Origin: JAFNGF01 sp964567045
GTDB lineage: Bacteria; Planctomycetota; Phycisphaerae; Sedimentisphaerales; Anaerobacaceae
Assembly (NCBI GenBank): GCA_964567045.1
Contig: CAZMLE010000116.1
Span: 1 to 9,115, forward strand
Length of the DNA: 9,115 nt
Direction of reading: 5' to 3'
In this document: in pieces, positions 1-5,976 of the stretch
Numbering within the stretch: position 1 is the first letter of the stretch
How the letters are laid out: each line of letters begins with the position of its first letter
Translations under genes and position numbers: made by a program
Notes under the pieces: model-generated
The model's input: only the letters and a program-made list of their open reading frames with translations
What the model was told of the DNA's origin: nothing
The model's database searches: none

Positions 1-18
1 GAGCCTGTATTATAACCT

Positions 19-42
19 AACCGGGAGGCTCCGGTTTCATAG
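19..42. repeat. Leader palindrome, inverted match to the right end of the window
   Basis: The leader before rhaB holds a 6-bp stem, AACCGG at 19-24 and CCGGTT at 31-36, around GAGGCT. The segment 27-42, read on the minus strand, is CTATGAAACCGGAGCC. This recurs at 9065-9079 on the plus strand with one base missing. It could be a copy of a dispersed repeat or a small hairpin in the 5' leader. No convincing promoter or operator could be assigned in the first 73 bases. Confidence 0.4.
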
Positions 43-73
43 CTTATCTGTGGCAAAAAACAGGAAATCGATA

Positions 74-1636
74 ATGGCGCAAGAAGAAAAATATATCGCA
101 GTTGACCTGGGCGCCGAGAGCGGCAGAGTAATGCTCGGTTCGATTTGCGATGATAAGCTCAGTCTTGAGGAAATTCACCGCTTCGGTAACGGCCCAATCA
201 AAGAGAACGGCTCACTACGCTGGGATTTCGACCGGCTGCTTTCAGAGGTAAAGACCGGCATAGGCAAAGCAGCTAAAAAGGCTGGCAAGCTTGCCCCCGC
301 GCAAGCGGGGGTTGCTGGCATCGGCGTCGATAGCTGGGGCGTGGATTTCGGCCTGCTTGGTAACGACGGAAAACTGCTCGAAAATCCCTATCACTACCGC
401 GACAGCCGAACCAACGGCATGATGGAAAAGGCGTTTGCGCTGATGGGCCCGCCGTCCCGCCTAGCGGCGAGAGACGCGGGGGCGGGCAAACGCCAAATCT
501 ATGAATGCACCGGCATCCAGTTTATGCAGCTAAACTCGGTCTATCAACTGCTGGCGATGCGGCTGTCCCCGCTTTCGCGGGGATCAGCCCCGCGCAAGCG
601 GGGAACGGTTCTGGCTAAGACTAAGAAGCTGATCTTCATCGGGGACCTATTCTCATACTACTTGTGCGAGCGGGCTTTGGGTGAATACACGCTGGCTAGC
701 ACGTCTCAGCTTATGGATATGAGAACGGGCAAGTGGTCGCAACAGATGTTTGACAAATTATCGCTGCCGATTGAGATTATGCCCGATATCATCGAGCCGG
801 GCACGGTCGTCGGCAAATTGGCCAAACCCATCGCAGAAAAACTCGGATGCCGGCAAATTCCGGTAATTGCGGTGGCTTCGCACGACACCGCTTCTGCTGT
901 CGCGGCGGTCCCCGCCGGTGAGAATAATTGGGCGTACCTTTCCTCCGGGACATGGTCGCTTATGGGAGTCGAGGTGCCAAAGGCGATTGTTAATGATAAG
1001 ACCTTCCAGTACGAATTCACAAACGAAGGCGGAGTTGAAAACACGATTCGGCTTCTAAAAAACATAATGGGACTCTGGCTGGTCCAGGAATGTAAAAGGC
1101 AGTGGGAGCGAGAGGGAGCCAACCTATCTTACGACCAATTGACCGCGATGGCTCAAAAAGCTAAGCCCTTTGGAGCACACATTGAGGTTGATCGCAGCGA
1201 ATTTCTCGCCCCCGGCGATATGCCAAAAAGAATAAATGACCATCTTGCAGAAACAGGGCAAGAGACAATCCAGGATAAGGGACAAATGATAAGGGCGATA
1301 CTGGAGGCTTTGGCTTTTAAGTATCGCACGGTCATCGAAAGAATTGAGGATGTCACCGGCCGAAAAATTGACTGCCTGCACATTGTCGGCGGCGGGATGA
1401 AAAACGAGCTTCTGAACCAGTTCGCCGCCGATGCCACGGGGAAAAAAGTCATAGCCGGGCCGGCTGAAGCTACGGCCATCGGCAATATCTTGATGCAGGC
1501 AAAAGCGATCGGCCAGATAAAAACACTAACAGAAGCCAGAGAAATGGTGCGCAACTCATTTGAGCTAAAGGAATATGAGCCACAGAACGTGTCGCTCTGG
1601 CAAGAACAATACAATGAGCTAAAGTGCCTAAAGTGA
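74..1636 (+). CDS. rhaB: Rhamnulokinase (RhaB), FGGY carbohydrate kinase family
   Basis: Cytoplasmic kinase that phosphorylates L-rhamnulose to L-rhamnulose 1-phosphate with ATP, the second step of L-rhamnose breakdown. Blocks match E. coli RhaB closely: DLGAESGR (residues 11-18, phosphate-binding), a DSWGVDF block, YRDSRTNG, TGIQF, VASHDTASAV with the presumed catalytic Asp near residue 271, YLSSGTWSLMG, NEGG, LKNIMGLWL, HIVGGG and AGPAEATAIGNI. I chose ATG 74 because AGGAAA lies 6 bases upstream. An in-frame GTG at 50 would add 8 residues but has no ribosome binding site. The product is 520 residues against about 489 in E. coli. Nearly all the excess is three extra segments (about residues 73-80, 126-138 and 165-177) that coincide with GC-rich palindromes in the DNA. 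The last residues (LKCLK) and the stop lie inside another palindrome. The fold and active site look intact, so it is probably functional. Confidence 0.95.
   Translation: MAQEEKYIAVDLGAESGRVMLGSICDDKLSLEEIHRFGNGPIKENGSLRWDFDRLLSEVKTGIGKAAKKAGKLAPAQAGVAGIGVDSWGVDFGLLGNDGKLLENPYHYRDSRTNGMMEKAFALMGPPSRLAARDAGAGKRQIYECTGIQFMQLNSVYQLLAMRLSPLSRGSAPRKRGTVLAKTKKLIFIGDLFSYYLCERALGEYTLASTSQLMDMRTGKWSQQMFDKLSLPIEIMPDIIEPGTVVGKLAKPIAEKLGCRQIPVIAVASHDTASAVAAVPAGENNWAYLSSGTWSLMGVEVPKAIVNDKTFQYEFTNEGGVENTIRLLKNIMGLWLVQECKRQWEREGANLSYDQLTAMAQKAKPFGAHIEVDRSEFLAPGDMPKRINDHLAETGQETIQDKGQMIRAILEALAFKYRTVIERIEDVTGRKIDCLHIVGGGMKNELLNQFAADATGKKVIAGPAEATAIGNILMQAKAIGQIKTLTEAREMVRNSFELKEYEPQNVSLWQEQYNELKCLK
294..311. 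repeat. GC-rich palindrome 1 inside rhaB
   Basis: Seven-base arms CCCCCGC (294-300) and GCGGGGG (305-311) flank a GCAA loop. It is read in frame as part of APAQAGV. E. coli RhaB has about six fewer residues just here, before the conserved GIGVDSWGVDF-like block, so this looks like an 18-bp in-frame insertion. The flank CAAGCTTG at 286-293 is shared with the copy in the downstream tail. Confidence 0.75.
447..487. repeat. GC-rich palindrome 2 inside rhaB
   Basis: Outer arms GCCCGCC (447-453) and GGCGGGC (481-487), then inner arms CCCGC (456-460) and GCGGG (476-480), make a long stem with a 2-base bulge. It encodes 13 residues rich in Pro, Arg, Ala and Gly, between ALMG and KRQIY. In E. coli RhaB the corresponding sequence runs directly from QLG to KRDIY, so the element maps exactly onto a 13-residue insertion. 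Confidence 0.8.
566..603. repeat. GC-rich double hairpin 3 inside rhaB
   Basis: Two adjacent stems: TCCCCGC (566-572) with GCGGGGA (577-583) around TTTC, and CCCCGC (588-593) with GCGGGG (598-603) around GCAA. The second has the same stem core and loop as palindrome 1. They are read in frame as SPLSRGSAPRKRGT, in a stretch where this protein is about 10 residues longer than E. coli RhaB between the conserved YQL and FSY. Confidence 0.8.
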
Positions 1637-1693
1637 GCTAAAGTGTAAAGTTATAATTTTAGGCACTTTAGTCACTTCAGACTTTAGGCACTT
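1619..1693. repeat. AT-rich palindrome over the rhaB stop codon and the rhaB-PHP gap
   Basis: CTAAAGTGCCTAAA (1619-1632) is the perfect reverse complement of 1658-1671. AAGTGCCTAAAGT (1622-1634) is also the perfect complement of 1681-1693, so two alternative stems share the left arm. CTAAAGTG occurs three times as a direct repeat (starts 1619, 1628, 1638). The rhaB stop codon (1634-1636) lies inside the element, and the ribosome binding site of the next gene starts 3 bases after it. No T-tract follows either stem, so I see no standard terminator. It could modulate the translation or mRNA stability of the downstream genes. Confidence 0.75.
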
Positions 1694-1703
1694 CCGGAAA
1701 GGT

Positions 1704-3035
1704 ATGAGATTGATTGAAGAACTTGAGAGCAAGTTGGATAGTTTCGACGCTGGGCAGAGAAAGCAGGCGCTGGGGTCACTGTGCAAAAAAGTCCGGGCTG
1801 GCGAAGTCACTCTGCCCGAACCTGGCACGGCGGTCAATCTGCACTGCCACACCTTTTTCTCCTACAATACTTATGGCTATTCGCCGAGCAAATTTGCCTG
1901 GCTTGCCCGAAAGGCTGGGCTGGCTGTTGCCGGCGTGGTGGATTTCGACGTGCTCGATGCTGCGGAAGAATTCCTCCAGGCAGCAAGGCTGCTCGGTCTT
2001 AAAGGCTGTGCCGGCATGGAGACGCGAGTCTATGTGCCGGAGTTTTCCGATAGAGTGATCAATTCGCCGGGTGAGCCGGGTATTTCGTACCACATGGGCG
2101 TAGGGTTTCCCGGCGCGAAAGTGCCGGGTGACCAGAAAGAGTTTCTCGCCAGCCTCCGCGAAACCGCCCAGCAGAGAAATCGAGAATTGACGACCCGCGT
2201 GAACAAATATCTTCGCCCCGTCGAGTTGGACTACGAGCGTGATGTGCTTACCCTGACGCCGTCCGGTAACGCCACCGAACGCCATATATGTCTGGCATAC
2301 GCCCGCAAGGCAAAAGAAATCTTCGGCCAAACAAATGCTCTGGCGGATTTCTGGTCCAAGAAACTCGGAGTGGACGCAAAAGCGCTGGGCATCGCAGAGG
2401 ATAGGGACTTGCTTAATGCCATTCGGGCCAAAACAATGAAACGAGGGGGCGTCGGATATGTTCAGCCGCATAAGGGTTCGTTTCCATTGATGGCCGACAC
2501 GAACCGGTTTATCCTGGCCGCAGGAGCTATACCGGTGCACACCTGGCTGGATGGAACCAGCACGGGCGAACACGCCATCGAAGAGCTTCTGGAAGTGGCG
2601 ATGAGCACGGGGGCGGCGGCGATTAACGTAATCCCCGACCGCAACTACACGCCCGGAGCCAAGGACGAGAAAACCAAGAATCTATACCAGGTGATAGCAT
2701 TGGCTGAAAAGCTCAACTTAATTGTCGTAGAGGGCACGGAGATGAATAGTCCGGGGCAGAAGTTTGTGGATGATTTCGATACAGAAGAGCTTAAGCCGCT
2801 GGTGCCGGTGTTCTTGAAGGGGGCGCACATTGTGTATGCCCACTCGGTGCTGCAACAAAAGTGTGGCTTAGGATATACCAGCGAGTGGGCCAAGAAAAAC
2901 TTCAAAAGCGTGGCAGAGAAAAACGAGTTTTTCCGGACTATAGGAAGCATGTTTGAGCCACAGCACGAGGATAAACTGGGCGGCCTAAGTAATGACGCAA
3001 CGGCTCAAGAAGTCCTCCGCAAACTTAAAACTTAG
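1704..3035 (+). CDS. Divergent PHP-domain protein (putative metal-dependent phosphoesterase-like)
   Basis: A 443-residue protein without signal peptide or membrane segments. Its N-terminal part resembles a PHP metal-dependent hydrolase. NLHCHTFFSYN gives the HxH pair (His47, His49) and VVDFD (79-82) sits at motif II. GMETRV (Glu106) and YHMGVG (His130) are further likely ligands. VHTWLDG (His279) and EGTEMNSPGQ (343-352) resemble later PHP motifs. Motif II usually reads DHD, so Phe81 replaces a His, and the final D-x-H is replaced by Glu and Asn. Substrate is unknown; its place right after rhamnulokinase suggests a phosphorylated sugar or its product. ATG 1704 follows GGAAAGG closely (1-3 bases). 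TTG 1710 would give better spacing but is less likely. It ends 17 bp before the MDR gene, so the two are probably co-translated. Confidence 0.78.
   Translation: MRLIEELESKLDSFDAGQRKQALGSLCKKVRAGEVTLPEPGTAVNLHCHTFFSYNTYGYSPSKFAWLARKAGLAVAGVVDFDVLDAAEEFLQAARLLGLKGCAGMETRVYVPEFSDRVINSPGEPGISYHMGVGFPGAKVPGDQKEFLASLRETAQQRNRELTTRVNKYLRPVELDYERDVLTLTPSGNATERHICLAYARKAKEIFGQTNALADFWSKKLGVDAKALGIAEDRDLLNAIRAKTMKRGGVGYVQPHKGSFPLMADTNRFILAAGAIPVHTWLDGTSTGEHAIEELLEVAMSTGAAAINVIPDRNYTPGAKDEKTKNLYQVIALAEKLNLIVVEGTEMNSPGQKFVDDFDTEELKPLVPVFLKGAHIVYAHSVLQQKCGLGYTSEWAKKNFKSVAEKNEFFRTIGSMFEPQHEDKLGGLSNDATAQEVLRKLKT
2109..2128. repeat. Possible GC-rich palindrome inside the PHP gene
   Basis: Arms CCCGGC (2109-2114) and GCCGGG (2123-2128) surround GCGAAAGT; in RNA the stem could extend over a G-U pair to a GAAA loop. 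It is read as PGAKVPG, just after the YHMGVG metal motif. It resembles the rhaB palindromes in size and loop, but I cannot align this family well enough to say it is an insertion. Confidence 0.35.
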
Positions 3036-3052
3036 AACTGAAGACAAGGCTT

Positions 3053-4717
3053 ATGGCTGATCTGCCAAAAATACAATGCGCCGTGCAACTTGTTGGGTCG
3101 GATAAGCTTATTCTGAATAAATCTAAAGAAGTGCACAGGCCCGGCCCACACCAGATTCTCTGTCGGGTTGAAGTGATCGGCCTTTGTTTTTCCGACCTTA
3201 AATTGTTAAAGCAATTTTCCGGCCACGTTCGCAAAAGCGAAATAGTCTCGGGCATTGACCTTGAGATACTCAAAGAGATACCCAGCTATGTGCCCGGCGA
3301 AGCGCCGACCGTCCCGGGGCACGAAACCGTAGTGACAGTTGAGGCAGTCGGCCCCGGCATAGAAAACTTCAAGCCCGGCGAGCGTTATCTTGTTCAGACG
3401 GATTACCGCTGGCTCCACACCGCCGGCGCCAACGCTGCCTTTGGCTACAACTTCGAGGGAGCGCTTCAAGAATACGTGCTGATGGATGAGCGAGTTATCA
3501 CGTCGCCGGAAGGTGACTCGATGCTGATTCCGGTTTCGGAGAATCTGTCGGCCTCGGCTGTAGCTCTGGTCGAGCCGTGGGCTTGTGTAGAAGACGCCTA
3601 CGCCTCCAGAGAACACACAAATCTAAAAGCTGGCGGCCAGATGTTGGTAGTCGCCGAGGCGAAAGGAATTTCGAATTTCGAATTTCAAATCTCGAAATTG
3701 ACTACGCACTATGGTAAGCTCGCAAAGGTGACCTGGGTTTCCAAACGGCCGGGGTCTGAATTGCCGGACGCGGGCTATGACGATGTAGTCTATTTTGGGT
3801 CCGACGCGAAAACTGTTGAAGCGTTGTTTGCAAAAGTTGCCGCACACGGCCTTTTGAACATCGTGCTTTGCGGCGGCAAGTTCGGCAGAAGCGTTACTAC
3901 CTCGGTCGGCAGGGTTCACTATGGTGGCATCCGCATAGTGGGAACAACCGGCTCGGACCCGGCAGAATCCATGAAGTACATACCCCAAACGGACGAGATT
4001 CGACCGGGCGACAAGATTAATATCATCGGCGCGGCCGGCCCCATGGGCACAATGCACGTCATCCGAAACATCTGCCAGGGCGTGGAAAATGTGAGCGTCT
4101 TTGCCGCCGATGTCGATGACGAACGCATATCCGCATTGACAAAAATCGCTCTGCCGTTGGCTAAGAAGAACAACGTCGATTACCAGCCTTATAATCCAAC
4201 CAGAGATAACATTGCCCAGTCTTTCGACTATACCGTTCTGATGGCGCCTGTTCCCGAGCTGGTTGTTGCCGCGGTGCGCACTGCCAGCCAGCACGGCATC
4301 ATAAATATCTTTGCCGGCATCCCGGCGACTGTCACCGCCGAAATCGACCTCGACACTTACATCAAAAAGCAGCTTTACTTCACCGGAACCAGCGGCTCAA
4401 CTCTGGATGATATGAAACAAGTCCTGGCCAAAGTTACCTCTGGAGGGCTTGACACCAACGTTTCTGTTGCGGCTGTCTGTGGTATGCAAGGCGCGACCGA
4501 CGGCATTCGGGCGGTCGAGAACCGGTCAATAGCAGGCAAGATTATGGTTTACCCGGCCTGTCGCGGCCTGGGCCTGACCAGGCTGGAAGAATTGCATGAG
4601 AAAATGCCGGGAGTTGCAAAGCAGCTAATTGACGGTATGTGGAACAAGGCAGCCGAAGACACGCTGCTCGAAATATGCCATAAGCAGAAGGGACAAAACC
4701 AAAAGAATAATCAATAA
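3053..4717 (+). CDS. Long zinc-type alcohol dehydrogenase (MDR) family protein with two Rossmann-like units
   Basis: Probable cytoplasmic NAD(P)-dependent sugar or polyol (phosphate) dehydrogenase. The GroES-like N-terminus has the catalytic zinc pattern: Cys45 in GLCFSD, His90 and Glu91 in VPGHE, and Glu174 in VEPW. The four-Cys structural zinc loop is absent. IIGAAGPMG (324-332) is a clear dinucleotide-binding loop, and the end (GIINIFAG to GKIMVYP) is typical MDR. At 554 residues it is far longer than the usual 340-410. The excess is an additional Rossmann-like region at about 196-310 that ends in IVGTTGSDPAESM, echoing FTGTSGSTLDDM at 443-454. The style recalls L-sorbose-1-phosphate reductase, but substrate is inferred only. 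An 11-codon AT-rich palindrome lies at residues 206-216, where the first unit's cofactor loop would be. ATG 3053 follows AAGG with short spacing. It stops 14 bp before the DUF2961 gene. Confidence 0.83.
   Translation: MADLPKIQCAVQLVGSDKLILNKSKEVHRPGPHQILCRVEVIGLCFSDLKLLKQFSGHVRKSEIVSGIDLEILKEIPSYVPGEAPTVPGHETVVTVEAVGPGIENFKPGERYLVQTDYRWLHTAGANAAFGYNFEGALQEYVLMDERVITSPEGDSMLIPVSENLSASAVALVEPWACVEDAYASREHTNLKAGGQMLVVAEAKGISNFEFQISKLTTHYGKLAKVTWVSKRPGSELPDAGYDDVVYFGSDAKTVEALFAKVAAHGLLNIVLCGGKFGRSVTTSVGRVHYGGIRIVGTTGSDPAESMKYIPQTDEIRPGDKINIIGAAGPMGTMHVIRNICQGVENVSVFAADVDDERISALTKIALPLAKKNNVDYQPYNPTRDNIAQSFDYTVLMAPVPELVVAAVRTASQHGIINIFAGIPATVTAEIDLDTYIKKQLYFTGTSGSTLDDMKQVLAKVTSGGLDTNVSVAAVCGMQGATDGIRAVENRSIAGKIMVYPACRGLGLTRLEELHEKMPGVAKQLIDGMWNKAAEDTLLEICHKQKGQNQKNNQ
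3667..3699. repeat. AT-rich palindrome inserted in frame in the MDR gene
   Basis: AATTTCGA (3667-3674) and TCGAAATT (3692-3699) are perfect 8-bp inverted arms. The left side is made of near-tandem AATTTCG units (3667, 3674 and 3681). The element is 33 bp, exactly 11 codons, read as ISNFEFQISKL. Base composition differs sharply from the surrounding GC-rich coding sequence. Its length and phase keep the frame open. Confidence 0.75.
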
Positions 4718-4731
4718 GGAAGGGGCAAGCA

Positions 4732-5913
4732 ATGCAACGCAAAGGAAAAAACGCAATCAACCAAACGAAGACAGAATACTTGGGACGGTGCTTAATTTGT
4801 CTACTTGTCCTGGCAAGTTTTTGGCCAATCAGCACTTATGGTCAGGAACCCGGCTTTGACGGCCTGAGCATGAGTCTGGGCAGCCTGGCCAGGCTGTCGC
4901 ACGCCAAGACCCGCTCAATCAGCCCGGAAAACTTCACCGGCGAAAAAGGCAAGGCAGGCATGGCGACAGAAGGAACGGGCGCCGGAGCGGCTCGTGAGCT
5001 GGGACAAGGGTGGAAAATATCCCCCTCGGTCAGGATCGAAGCCGGCCAGACCTTTGTATTGGCCGACATCCAGAGCCCCGGAGCCATCCAGCATATCTGG
5101 ATGACGCCTACCGGAAATAACCGCTTTAACATTCTGCGGATTTACTGGGACGGCGAGAAACAGCCATCTGTGGAATGTCCGGCCGGCGACTTTTTCGCCT
5201 GCGCTCTGGGATACGTCAAAGTCACGTCGCTAACAGTCTGCGTCAATCCGGGAAGCGGATTCAACTGCTACTGGCTGATGCCTTTTCGCAAGGGCTGCAA
5301 AATCACTATGACCAATATTGATGAGAAACCAATGGTGCTTTACTACCAGATTGACTACGTGCTGACCAATGTCCCGCAGGATTTGGCTTATTTCCACGCC
5401 CAGTTCCGTCGCGTCAATCCGCTTCCGTACAAAGATGTATATACGATCCTTGACGGCGTGCAGGGACAGGGTCACTATGTGGGAACGTATATGACCTGGA
5501 GCTCAAATAGTCCCGGCTGGTGGGGCGAAGGCGAAATCAAGTTCTATATGGATGGCGATAAAGAGTTTCCCACTATTTGCGGCACGGGCACAGAGGATTA
5601 CTTTTGCGGTTCTTACTGTTTTCACAAACCAGGAACCGAGGAATATCAAGAGTTCAACACGCCTTATGCCGGCATGCCCCAGGTTATATCGGACAAGAAG
5701 CAGCCGAAATTCAGCCTATACCGCTGGCACATTAGGGAGCCGATCAGGTTTGAAAAGGATTTAAGAGTGACCATACAGGCGTTGGGCTGGCAAAGCGAGG
5801 GACGGTATCTGCCTTTGCAGGATGACCTTTCTTCGGTCGCGTTCTGGTACCAGGCCGAACCGCACGCATCTTTCCCGAAATTGCCGGATAGAAACTCCTT
5901 GAAAATTGAGTAG
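4732..5913 (+). CDS. Secreted DUF2961 (GH172-type) protein
   Basis: A 393-residue protein. A basic N-terminus is followed by a hydrophobic core (about 20-34) and a plausible signal peptidase I site after STYG (residue 37), so it is probably exported. No lipobox is seen. The mature part has DUF2961 signatures: LSHAKTRSISPENFTGEKGK, IQHIWMT, LRIYWDG, CPAGDFF, YYQIDYV, PGWWGEGEIKFYMDGD and ICGTGTEDYF. DUF2961 includes glycoside hydrolase family GH172, with characterised members acting on alpha-D-fructofuranosides and alpha-D-arabinofuranosides. Two catalytic Glu residues are known in that family; Glu266 (or 268) and Glu288 here are the likely equivalents. The substrate in a rhamnose cluster is unknown. 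GGAAGGGG lies 6 bases before ATG 4732, an excellent ribosome binding site. The stop TAG is the first triplet of a palindromic repeat, so the native C-terminus may have been altered. Confidence 0.88.
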   Translation: MQRKGKNAINQTKTEYLGRCLICLLVLASFWPISTYGQEPGFDGLSMSLGSLARLSHAKTRSISPENFTGEKGKAGMATEGTGAGAARELGQGWKISPSVRIEAGQTFVLADIQSPGAIQHIWMTPTGNNRFNILRIYWDGEKQPSVECPAGDFFACALGYVKVTSLTVCVNPGSGFNCYWLMPFRKGCKITMTNIDEKPMVLYYQIDYVLTNVPQDLAYFHAQFRRVNPLPYKDVYTILDGVQGQGHYVGTYMTWSSNSPGWWGEGEIKFYMDGDKEFPTICGTGTEDYFCGSYCFHKPGTEEYQEFNTPYAGMPQVISDKKQPKFSLYRWHIREPIRFEKDLRVTIQALGWQSEGRYLPLQDDLSSVAFWYQAEPHASFPKLPDRNSLKIE

Positions 5914-5956
5914 GGTGGGCTATGCCCACCGTCACATAGCTGGGTGCAAGGCACAA
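5911..5956. repeat. GGTGGGC-TAT-GCCCACC palindrome over the DUF2961 stop codon
   Basis: GGTGGGC (5914-5920) and GCCCACC (5924-5930) form a 7-bp stem, followed by GTCACATAG and a small second stem GTGC-AAG-GCAC. The stop codon of the DUF2961 gene (5911-5913) is the TAG that begins the element, and it fills most of the gap to rhaA. The GGTGGGC/GCCCACC core recalls REP-like elements dispersed in several bacterial phyla. No T-tract follows, so it is not a convincing terminator. Confidence 0.7.
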
Positions 5957-5976
5957 CCTTAAGGATAGTGGAGCAA

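Noticed and set aside
7..14. TATTATAA as a promoter -10 box
   Set aside because: No matching -35 element can be seen because the window begins too close, and the AT-rich match alone is not enough.
50..73. GTG start for rhaB at 50
   Set aside because: No Shine-Dalgarno sequence precedes it, while ATG 74 has AGGAAA at good spacing and gives the usual N-terminus of the family.
447..603. rhaB as a pseudogene disrupted by repeats
   Set aside because: The frame stays open through all three elements and every conserved kinase block, including the catalytic region, follows intact.
1619..1693. CRISPR array or tandem-repeat locus
   Set aside because: The repeated units are only 8 bp, closely packed and arranged as a palindrome, without regular spacers.
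1776..2573. Minus-strand open frame of 265 codons opposite the PHP gene
   Set aside because: It lies fully antisense to a gene with recognisable motifs, has no ribosome binding site or recognisable domain, and is explained by codon bias of the sense strand.
3623..4294. Minus-strand open frame of 223 codons opposite the MDR gene
   Set aside because: It is antisense to conserved MDR sequence, with no family motif in its translation.
5944..5976. GTG start for rhaA at 5944
   Set aside because: It lies within the palindromic repeat, has no ribosome binding site, and would add residues not found in RhaA proteins.
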